Source: Candidatus Saccharimonadota bacterium (lineage in GTDB: Bacteria > Patescibacteriota > Saccharimonadia > Saccharimonadales > UBA4665). From it: a stretch of 64,000 bases of DNA. Position 1 is the first letter of the stretch. Each line of letters opens with the position of its first letter. The position numbers were made by a program, and so were the translations under genes. Positions 50,562 through 57,700 of this stretch are shown here, piece by piece. The notes under the pieces are model-generated. The model worked only from the letters and a program-made list of their open reading frames with translations, did no database searches and was not told where the DNA came from. The stretch spans positions 248,001 to 312,000 of the forward strand of contig JAQBRY010000004.1 of NCBI GenBank assembly GCA_028286245.1, given 5' to 3'.

Positions 50562-52271
50562 ATGACAGCAAGCACCCTCACACCCAAAAAACATATATCG
50601 GCCCAAGACAGCGCCGCTGCCTTTAGCAGCAAGATGCGTACCATCGCCCTAGTAGTAGTCGCACTAGCCTTTGTAATGGACCTGCTCGACTCAACCATCG
50701 TTAACATTGCCATCCCCTCTATCCAATCTAACTTGGGAGCAAGTTACGCAGCCATCCAGTGGTTAGTGGCCGGCTACTCCTTGGCCTTTGCTATCCTGCT
50801 GGTTACCGGCGGCCGCATGGGTGACGTCTTTGGGTACAAGAAAATCTTTATGATTGGTGTGGGCGGCTTTACGCTAGCTTCGCTGCTGAGCGGCTTGGCA
50901 CCAAATCCCGGCTTGCTGATTGCTGCCCGTCTTTTTCAGGGTTCAATGGCCGCCCTAATGGTCCCTCAGGTTATTTCGCTCATGCAGGTTATGTATAAAC
51001 CCAGCGAACGAGGGGCCATAAATGGTCTGTTTGGCGCGCTGGGCGGCCTGGCGGCCTCGCTTGGGCCAGTCGTCGGCGGCCTGCTTATTAAAGCTAATGT
51101 CTTTAACCTGGATTGGCGTCCAATATTTTTAATAAATGTTCCTGTTGGTATTTTTGGCCTCGTTATGGCTGCTAAATATCTTCCAGATGGTAAGTCCACA
51201 CATCCGTTACGGCTTGATCTGCGCGGCACAGCCATCTTAATGGTGGCCCTCGTGCTCCTCATATTCCCCCTGATTGAGGGCCGCGAGCTCGGCTGGCCAA
51301 TCTGGGCATTCCTAATGATTATTGCATCCATCCCCGTATTTGTAGTCTTTGCCCTGTGGCAAATTAAAAAGGAGCGCTTAGACGGCTCCCCGCTCGTACT
51401 ACCTTCCCTCTTTAAAAATCGCTCATTTACAGTAGGGCTGACCGTAAACATGGTATTTGAGGCCGCTATGCTCGGCTTTTTCCTGACATTTGGTCTGCTA
51501 CTGCAGATCGGCCTGGGCTTTAGCCCTATCCATGCGGCCATCACCAGCTTGCCAACGGCAATCGGTATTGCCGTCACTATGGCCACACTCGGCGAAAAAG
51601 TCATTCCTAAAATGGGGCGTAATGCCCTGGGTCTCGGCTCTATCGTAATGGCTATCGGCTTGAGTATTACCATGCTTGTGGCCCATCACTATGGCTTGAA
51701 CGTTCATAGTTGGCAATTTATACTAGGCTTGGTAATTGTGGGCGTTGGCATGGGCATGATATTTGGTGCCCTCTTTGCGGCAGTACTCAACGGTGTTGAT
51801 CCTAAGCACGCCGGTTCAGCCTCGGGTATCCTTAACGCCGCACAGCAAGTCGGTGGAGCCGTCGGCATTGCTTTAATTGGAGTAATTTTCTTTGGGCAGC
51901 TCAATCATTCGGCAGCGCACAGCTTTGCCGCTATTGAACCAGCGTTTCGGCAGCAGCTCAGCGCCCAGCATATTACTGGCGCTGGCCAAGACGGCCTTGT
52001 AGCTACTACCAGAGATTGTTTTATTGACCGTTCCCACGAAAAAGACTCTTCGGTAGTGCCAACCAGCTGCGTGCACGTAACGCCTCATTCCCCCGCCACC
52101 AAGCAGATACTTTCTACTGTCACCAGCAGTGCCCGACAGGCCAATACTACTAATTTTAATAATGCCTTCCGCTGGAGCATCATTTACGAGCTCTGCTTGT
52201 TAGCTCTTACCTTTAGCTTAACCCTGTTCCTACCCCGTAAGTTTAAGGCAGAAGCCTACACCGAAGCCTAA
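50562..52271 (+). CDS. MFS drug:proton antiporter, DHA2 family
   Basis: 569 aa, 14 membrane helices. VMDLLDSTIVNIAIPSIQSNLGAS, motif A GGRMGDVFGYKK, motif C GGLAASLGPVVGGLLIK. Longer than the transporter at 47357 because of an ~85-residue loop with a CVHV cysteine between the last helices (about 470-540), which is unusual for the family. The ATG at 50562 removes an N-terminal stretch that would overlap the divergent regulator. Substrate unknown. Confidence 0.88.
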   Translation: MTASTLTPKKHISAQDSAAAFSSKMRTIALVVVALAFVMDLLDSTIVNIAIPSIQSNLGASYAAIQWLVAGYSLAFAILLVTGGRMGDVFGYKKIFMIGVGGFTLASLLSGLAPNPGLLIAARLFQGSMAALMVPQVISLMQVMYKPSERGAINGLFGALGGLAASLGPVVGGLLIKANVFNLDWRPIFLINVPVGIFGLVMAAKYLPDGKSTHPLRLDLRGTAILMVALVLLIFPLIEGRELGWPIWAFLMIIASIPVFVVFALWQIKKERLDGSPLVLPSLFKNRSFTVGLTVNMVFEAAMLGFFLTFGLLLQIGLGFSPIHAAITSLPTAIGIAVTMATLGEKVIPKMGRNALGLGSIVMAIGLSITMLVAHHYGLNVHSWQFILGLVIVGVGMGMIFGALFAAVLNGVDPKHAGSASGILNAAQQVGGAVGIALIGVIFFGQLNHSAAHSFAAIEPAFRQQLSAQHITGAGQDGLVATTRDCFIDRSHEKDSSVVPTSCVHVTPHSPATKQILSTVTSSARQANTTNFNNAFRWSIIYELCLLALTFSLTLFLPRKFKAEAYTEA

Positions 52272-52284
52272 TTTGTATAGCTAA

Positions 52285-53349
52285 TTAGTAGTTGCCGGCT
52301 GCAATGTAGGTGAGCGTATCGGCATAGTCGCTAGCGGCACCAATGGAGGCTCCGACGGCAATGCGTTCTTTGAGTGTGATTGCATCGGCATTGGTGTAAC
52401 CATTGCGCGACACAAAGGCCGCAAAATTTGTGCCATTAAAGGAGCCGGCTTGGGTGCCTGAGGCCACGGCGTACTCACCGTTATAGGTAATGGTGCCCGT
52501 ACAGCTCGTGCAAGCAGTCCCTGTTGCTGGCACCAGGCCGTATTTAGAGGTGCCGGCGGCAATCGTATCTACGGCATTGTCAAAGGTACCGGTGGGGATT
52601 GGTGTGCCCGGGCTAATAGTAGACGTTAATGAGCCGTTTGCCGACTTTACATAGGCCGTGTAACCCAGTGGCGAGTTGGTGCCCACGGTCATAGTAACTC
52701 CGGGTGAGGTTTGAATGGTAGAAGTGTCAACCTTAGGGATAGTATCGCTGTTAGCACTCAATGAAAAACTAAAGTTAGGGGCCACCGAGGCATTAACGGT
52801 CACCTGATCGGCATTTGCGGTGCCACCGGTAATATAGACGGGCTCGGTGTCGGTATCTATAGTAACGTTGCTGGTGTTTTGGCTTTCTAGGGTAATACTA
52901 TACTGGGCTGCACTGGCTGGGTTTTGAATACTGCCGGTAGGGATAATAAATCCGTAGAGCGAAGTGCTATTAAGACTAGCCGAGGTGAGCCCAGAAACGA
53001 TAATTGTGCCACCAGCATTGGCACCGGCACCGGTAACGGCGGCCGTGAGGGCACCCGGTGGAGCGGTAATGGAAGCCGGTGTGAGCGGGAAGCCCGTAGT
53101 ACTGACGGTGGGTGTACCGGTAGTGAGCGTAAAGCCCGTAGGGAAGGTCGCCTTAATCTTAGCAACACTGGTTGGCGTAGTATTTAAGGTAAAGGTAACT
53201 AAAATATCATTGTTGGCCGTGGCCGAAATACCCAGACGCCCCAGACGTATACCGGTCTGGCTAAGCTGGCCGGCACTAGCAATATCATGCGAAAAAACGC
53301 TGAGTACCATGGCCGCTACAACAAGTAGGTATCGTTTATTCTTTACCAT
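52285..53349 (-). CDS. Secreted WxL-like surface protein
   Basis: 354 aa. Signal peptide (about 1-26). The body is Thr/Ala/Ser-rich, beta-forming, low in charge, with one Cys pair (ACTSCTG). The C-terminus, ending in IGAASDYADTLTYIAAGNY, has the layout of a WxL-domain end (A..YTDTLTY), although the WxL words themselves are not evident. Cell-wall attachment is therefore possible. The DUF916-like protein at 62907 is the family that usually anchors or accompanies WxL proteins, which supports the idea. Confidence 0.6.
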   Translation of the reverse strand: MVKNKRYLLVVAAMVLSVFSHDIASAGQLSQTGIRLGRLGISATANNDILVTFTLNTTPTSVAKIKATFPTGFTLTTGTPTVSTTGFPLTPASITAPPGALTAAVTGAGANAGGTIIVSGLTSASLNSTSLYGFIIPTGSIQNPASAAQYSITLESQNTSNVTIDTDTEPVYITGGTANADQVTVNASVAPNFSFSLSANSDTIPKVDTSTIQTSPGVTMTVGTNSPLGYTAYVKSANGSLTSTISPGTPIPTGTFDNAVDTIAAGTSKYGLVPATGTACTSCTGTITYNGEYAVASGTQAGSFNGTNFAAFVSRNGYTNADAITLKERIAVGASIGAASDYADTLTYIAAGNY

Positions 53350-53449
53350 AAAAAGTTAACTTTTTATTAAATTTCCCAAAACACTTATGCTAGTATAGTA
53401 AGTTTTTAGGAACCCAAAGTCAAGATAATCACGAGGTTAATTAGCAAAA

Positions 53450-53692
53450 TTACTCACCCTTGCCGATGCGATCAGCCCGCTGTTTGGAATCGGTATATAT
53501 TTTTTGTATTTTGACCTTTATTTTCTGAAACTGGGTATTAGCCCAGCTAAATTCGCGCGACAGGATAAAGAGTGCCAAAAAGCATACCAGTAGCCCTGGC
53601 CCCGGTGCCGGTATTAAGATAATTCCCACAATGAGCAGGGGAATCCCTATAACCAAGGCCGCTATTTTTCGGATCACCGCTATAACTCGCAT
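53450..53692 (-). CDS. PGPGW-type small membrane protein
   Basis: 80 aa. One long hydrophobic segment with the motif PAPGPG (about residues 28-33), then LLVCFLALFILSREFSWAN and a basic amphipathic tail, matching the putative transmembrane protein family PGPGW (PF09656). Function of the family unknown. TATACT lies 9 nt before the ATG on the minus strand. Divergent from the polyprenyl synthase gene. Confidence 0.8.
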   Translation of the reverse strand: MRVIAVIRKIAALVIGIPLLIVGIILIPAPGPGLLVCFLALFILSREFSWANTQFQKIKVKIQKIYTDSKQRADRIGKGE

Positions 53693-53754
53693 ACTGTCTA
53701 CAGTATACTAATAGCTAGTAACATCCAGTGTCATATTACTAACAGAAAGCTCGC

Positions 53755-54819
53755 ATGGCTATCACCACCTCTCTGGATACGCTCCGGCATGACATAAATG
53801 CCTTACTGGCAACATATTATAGCGAACAGATCAAGCACGCTCGCCTAGTGAGCCCCCAGTACGCCAATCTGTGGCAATCTATGTGCGAGCTGCAATCGGG
53901 GGGTGGTAAACGACTACGTCCCTATCTGACGGTTGCCCTATATCAAGCACTCGCCGGCACGGAGTATGCGGGCGTGCTCTTCCCGGCAGCCGCGCAAGAA
54001 TTGCTGCACTTTGGTCTCTTAATTCACGACGATATCATTGATCGAGACTATCTGCGCTACGGCCAGAAGAATATTGCGGCGCAGTATTTGGCCGTCTACA
54101 GTGAACATGCCGACAGCCAGCTGTCCGAGCACCTTGCCCTGAGCACGGCCTTACTGGCAGGTGATCTTGCCCTCACGGGCGCTTACCACATGTGCACCCA
54201 GGGCAGCTTAACTCCTCAACAGAAACTCCAAGCAGTTCAGTATCTTGACCAGGGCGTATTTGATGTCATAGGCGGCGAGCTACTGGATACGCAGTCGGTT
54301 ATTAGCTCACCAGAAGCAACCGACAGCTTTACTATCGCTCGCTATAAGACCGCCAGCTACTCTTTTATTGCACCGATGTGCACCGGCGCAGCCCTGGCAG
54401 GCGCCCCCGACGAAGTCATCGGACAGCTGCAACACCTCGGCAGCGTTATGGGCCTGGCCTATCAGCTTGTTGATGACTTGCTGGGCCTATTCGGCGAAAC
54501 AGCAGTGACCGGTAAACCGGTGTTAAGCGATTTAATAGAGGGCAAACATACGTGGCCATTACAGGAAACGCTTCGCCGATCAGGTTCTAGTGACAGGCGT
54601 AAAATAATGGCCGTCCTCAAAACACCAACCTCGTCGCAATCACAGCTAGAATGGGTCCTGGGTAGAGTCACAATCACGGGAGCGCGCACCGCAACTGAGG
54701 AAAAGATCGAAGCCTACTACCATCAAGCCCTGGCCCTTATTGCCACCCTGCCAATCTCGCCAGCCGATCAAATACTATTGAGCAGCTTTGTAAGCGACGC
54801 CCTCCACAGAGAGTACTAG
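53755..54819 (+). CDS. Trans-isoprenyl (polyprenyl) diphosphate synthase
   Basis: 354 aa. Core motifs: [14 protein letters not shown], first Asp-rich motif HDDIID (DDxxD, about residues 91-98), and second [10 protein letters not shown] (about 240), plus KTAS before it. It condenses allylic diphosphates with isopentenyl diphosphate; residues before DDxxD (LLHFGLLIH) do not settle the chain length, though this layout fits GGPP synthase-type enzymes. It is 4 bp from overlapping MsrB (convergent) and 0.6 kb upstream of the regulator-peptide-kinase-cyclase operon, for which it could supply the substrate (inference). An alternative role is quinone or undecaprenyl side-chain supply. Confidence 0.9.
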   Translation: MAITTSLDTLRHDINALLATYYSEQIKHARLVSPQYANLWQSMCELQSGGGKRLRPYLTVALYQALAGTEYAGVLFPAAAQELLHFGLLIHDDIIDRDYLRYGQKNIAAQYLAVYSEHADSQLSEHLALSTALLAGDLALTGAYHMCTQGSLTPQQKLQAVQYLDQGVFDVIGGELLDTQSVISSPEATDSFTIARYKTASYSFIAPMCTGAALAGAPDEVIGQLQHLGSVMGLAYQLVDDLLGLFGETAVTGKPVLSDLIEGKHTWPLQETLRRSGSSDRRKIMAVLKTPTSSQSQLEWVLGRVTITGARTATEEKIEAYYHQALALIATLPISPADQILLSSFVSDALHREY

Positions 54820-55247
54820 GAAGGCTCAGAGGCGGTAGCCTCAGTTTTGCCAGGTTCAAAGTCTAGAGACAGGGAGTTGATACAGAACCGTTGACCACCT
54901 TTATCTACCGGCCCATCGTCAAAGACATGCCCCAAATGGGCCCCACAGTTACTACAGGTAACCTCTGTACGATGCATACCGAAACTACTATCATCATGCA
55001 GCACTACATGCTCTCGGTTTACAGGGTCCGTAAAGCTCGGCCAGCCGGAACCGGATTCGAATTTAGTATCACTAGTAAAGAGCGTTTGGCCACAGGCCAC
55101 ACAGCGATAGGTGCCATCCTCGTGGTTGTCCACATACTTACCGGTGAATGGTTGTTCAGTTCCTTTTTCGCGGGTAATACGGTACTGCTCAGGCGTAAGC
55201 TTTTGGCGCCAGTACTCATCGGGTTTGTCTTGCATCGTATTCGTCAT
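54816..55247 (-). CDS. msrB: Peptide methionine-R-sulfoxide reductase
   Basis: 143 aa, normal length. [25 protein letters not shown], two zinc-binding CxxC pairs (CVACG and CSNCG), SGSGWPSF and the catalytic Cys in [13 protein letters not shown]. It repairs oxidised Met residues, using thioredoxin. The GGAGG ribosome site is strong. It overlaps the polyprenyl synthase stop by 4 bp. Confidence 0.95.
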   Translation of the reverse strand: MTNTMQDKPDEYWRQKLTPEQYRITREKGTEQPFTGKYVDNHEDGTYRCVACGQTLFTSDTKFESGSGWPSFTDPVNREHVVLHDDSSFGMHRTEVTCSNCGAHLGHVFDDGPVDKGGQRFCINSLSLDFEPGKTEATASEPS

Positions 55248-55418
55248 TGCGTTCCTCCACTGAACTCTAATAAGTATGAACCCTGACTACGCACCGAGTC
55301 AAACATATGCTCCGCAATATTTATTATTATCTCAGGGGTGGCTCAGAATAAAAACATCAAATTCAAAAAGTTAATAATTATTTAATGATTGCCTGCGATA
55401 ATATGCCTAGGAGCACAA

Positions 55419-56144
55419 ATGAAAGTACTACTTATAGAAGATGACCACGGCATTAGCCTCGCCCTCCGCCAAGCCCTTTCAACGGTTTATGAACTGACGT
55501 TTGCTCATAATGGCCTCGACGGTATTAAAAAAGCAACTTCCCGATCAGGTGAGTACGATATTATCTTACTCGACCTTAACCTACCCGATATGCACGGTCT
55601 GGAAGTTTGTAAACGACTGCGTGAATACGGCATAGACACCCCTATACTCATACTAACCGCCGACAGCGCGGTGCTCCGTAAAATTACCCTGCTCGATGCC
55701 GGCGCGGATGATTACCTGACTAAGCCCTTTAGCTTGGGTGAACTTAAGGCCAGAATCCGTGTACTAGACCGCCGAGCCGGGGCTATTAAAGAAATGACCT
55801 CGCAACATATTACCGTACACGACTTAACAATTAACGGCGTCACGCGCATGGCCGAACGGGCGGGCAAAATGATTAAGCTGCGCCGAAAAGAATTTGCCAT
55901 GCTTGAGTGCCTTATGCAAAATGCCGGTTCTGTTGTAACCCGTGAAATCCTCTCCAACCATGCTTGGCCTAACACTGATGACCCCTGGACGAACACTATA
56001 GATGTGCACATAAAATACCTACGTGATAAAATTGACCGTCCTTTTGACACGCCGTTAATTAAAACGGTTCATGGCCTTGGCTACAAACTCGAGGCGCCGC
56101 GAGCGGTAGCAAATAACATAAATAAGGGGGTACAACATGAGTGA
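55419..56144 (+). CDS. OmpR/PhoB family response regulator
   Basis: 241 aa. Receiver (1-115) with IEDD, phospho-acceptor D52 (LLDLNLP) and K102 (LTKPFS). The C-terminal winged helix (about 130-225) has LRRKEFAMLECLMQNAGSVVTREIL and HIKYLRDKID-TVHGLGYKL, the OmpR/PhoB signature. The start is set by AGGAG before the ATG. The last codons contain AAGGGGGT and the start of the next gene, so the regulator, peptide and kinase are linked. It is the expected partner of the kinase at 56305. Confidence 0.93.
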   Translation: MKVLLIEDDHGISLALRQALSTVYELTFAHNGLDGIKKATSRSGEYDIILLDLNLPDMHGLEVCKRLREYGIDTPILILTADSAVLRKITLLDAGADDYLTKPFSLGELKARIRVLDRRAGAIKEMTSQHITVHDLTINGVTRMAERAGKMIKLRRKEFAMLECLMQNAGSVVTREILSNHAWPNTDDPWTNTIDVHIKYLRDKIDRPFDTPLIKTVHGLGYKLEAPRAVANNINKGVQHE

Positions 56145-56256
56145 ACTACTACAAGCAGTGCTTTCTGATCAGTCAGTCCGATCAGAAAACATGCTACCAG
56201 TCGCCGCTGCGAAAGCAGCCGACAAGTTCAATCCTTGGGCAACCAAGGTAGACTAA
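56137..56256 (+). CDS. 39-aa peptide ORF between response regulator and kinase (possible signal precursor)
   Basis: Overlaps the regulator's end by 8 bp and has its own near-perfect Shine-Dalgarno site (AAGGGGGT, 56124-56131, 5 nt before ATG). It starts MSELLQAVLSDQ, an amphipathic helix, and ends FNPWATKVD with a single Trp six residues from the C-terminus; no Cys and no signal peptide. Position and form resemble ComX-type precursors, which have a hydrophobic helical N-terminus and a Trp near the C-terminus that becomes isoprenylated by ComQ. Similarity is in layout only; homology is not shown. A 7-bp inverted repeat (TCTGATC/GATCAGA, 56164-56186) lies inside the ORF. It could also be a coupling leader peptide. 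Confidence 0.6.
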   Translation: MSELLQAVLSDQSVRSENMLPVAAAKAADKFNPWATKVD

Positions 56257-56264
56257 ATAAAAAA

Positions 56265-56288
56265 GCGGACCGGCAATTGCCGGTCCGC
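56265..56288. terminator. Perfect 24-bp GC-rich palindrome between peptide and kinase genes
   Basis: Self-complementary along its whole length (GCGGACCGGCAA and its complement). It follows AAAAAA, so on the minus strand it would be a terminator with a T tract; on the plus strand no T run follows. It lies 9 nt after the peptide stop and 4 nt before the kinase -10 box. It may stabilise or end part of the peptide transcript. Confidence 0.6.
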
Positions 56289-56304
56289 AGTCTATACTAT
56301 GATC

Positions 56305-57699
56305 ATGAACACATCCTTAACCCTCCGTCCGCTCATCCAAATATGCAATCGACGGTTTATTACCCCCCGCAGCAACACCATTGATGACCGGCGACAAGAA
56401 TACATCCTTAACATCCTCCTCTTCTCGTTATCACTGTTCGCAATCCTGGCGCTTCTCATTAGCGGCTATAATTATTTTTTTACCAATCTAGTACTTAATG
56501 CCACCAGTCTGGTGTCGACCGCTCTTGTTTGCGCTTTTATATTTGGACTACTATTTGCCTCGCGTAAGGGGCATTTTAAATTTGCGGCCGTTATCTTTAT
56601 AGGCATACTGAGTTTTGCCGCACTACAGCTCTCACTCCGCTGGAGCTTTGAGCTACAGCAGGCCCTTCTCACCTTTGCACTGGTTATAGTAATTGCCGGA
56701 GTAACGCTAAATGCCCGGATTGCCCTTATATTTGGCAGTGTACTAGCCGGCTCATTTTTACTGATAGGTTTCTTGCAATCCAATATGACTCTAACGCCTG
56801 ATACCAGCTGGCAAAACTCCCGGCTTAATTTTAGCGATACCCTGGGCTACGCCGTCACAATGCTAGTCATCGCAGTCGTTTCGTGGTTGGCTAATCGTGA
56901 GATCGACCGCTCCCTCAAGCGAGCTCGTTTGAGCGAGGCTGCCCTGGCAAAAGAACGCGATAATTTAGAGATCAAGGTACTGCAACGAACGCATGAATTA
57001 GAAGAAGCACAGTTGGTTCGTACAATGGAGCTTCGCCGCTTTGCGGAGTTTGGCCGTTTGAGCGCAAACCTGCTGCACGAAGTTGCAAATCCACTAACAG
57101 CCGCTTCGCTTAACTTAGAGCAGCTCGATTCCGAAGAACATTCAAATCTGGTTATTCAGGCCCGTAAGAACCTGCGCCACATGGAGCGCTACATTGATGC
57201 CGCCCGTAAGCAGCTAAAGGGTGAGGGCGAAGTCACCAAGTTTATGGTTCGTAAAGAAGTGGCTCAGTTAATGCGTATCGTGATTCCCCGGGCTGAACGC
57301 TCCCATGTAAAGATAAGCGTAATAATTCAGGGCCAGCCTAAGCTGCATGGAGACCCTGTCAAGTTTAACCAACTGCTGGCAAATCTGGTGCTCAATGCCG
57401 TAGAATCCTACGACGGCCTGGCTCGACCAAAAAGCATGCGGCAAATAGACGTCGCTATAGAACAGATTGAGTCGGCTTTGCACTGTACCATCCACGATAA
57501 CGGCAAAGGTATTGAGCCCGGCGAACTTTCTAAAATATTTGAACCGTTTTACAGCACCAAGTCCGAAAATAACCGAAGTATGGGTATTGGCCTTGCAATG
57601 GTTAAGCAATTTGTAGAGCAGGATTATAACGGCAACATCAGCGTTATGAGCGATCAAACCGGCACAGAGTTCAGGCTTGTGCTCCACTCGGTAAAATAA
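56305..57699 (+). CDS. Sensor histidine kinase with about six membrane helices
   Basis: 464 aa. Membrane helices occupy about residues 34-195 with very short loops, so the sensor has no large extracellular domain; this is typical for detecting peptides or lipids in the membrane. A coiled-coil linker (200-245) precedes the H-box RLSANLLHEVANPLTAASLNLEQL with H258. The ATPase domain shows NLVLNAVESY (N box), HDNGKGIEP (G1), FEPFYSTK and GIGLAMVKQF (G2). TATACT ends 6 nt before the ATG at 56305; the ATG at 56299 lies too close to it. The regulator at 55419 is its likely partner. The cyclase-like gene begins 1 nt after its stop codon. Confidence 0.92.
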   Translation: MNTSLTLRPLIQICNRRFITPRSNTIDDRRQEYILNILLFSLSLFAILALLISGYNYFFTNLVLNATSLVSTALVCAFIFGLLFASRKGHFKFAAVIFIGILSFAALQLSLRWSFELQQALLTFALVIVIAGVTLNARIALIFGSVLAGSFLLIGFLQSNMTLTPDTSWQNSRLNFSDTLGYAVTMLVIAVVSWLANREIDRSLKRARLSEAALAKERDNLEIKVLQRTHELEEAQLVRTMELRRFAEFGRLSANLLHEVANPLTAASLNLEQLDSEEHSNLVIQARKNLRHMERYIDAARKQLKGEGEVTKFMVRKEVAQLMRIVIPRAERSHVKISVIIQGQPKLHGDPVKFNQLLANLVLNAVESYDGLARPKSMRQIDVAIEQIESALHCTIHDNGKGIEPGELSKIFEPFYSTKSENNRSMGIGLAMVKQFVEQDYNGNISVMSDQTGTEFRLVLHSVK

Positions 57700-57700
57700 T

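Noticed and set aside
53755-54819. Polyprenyl synthase as a direct ComQ orthologue
   Set aside because: It has both full Asp motifs and a GGKRLRP motif, so ordinary chain-elongation activity is more likely; only a substrate-supply role is proposed.
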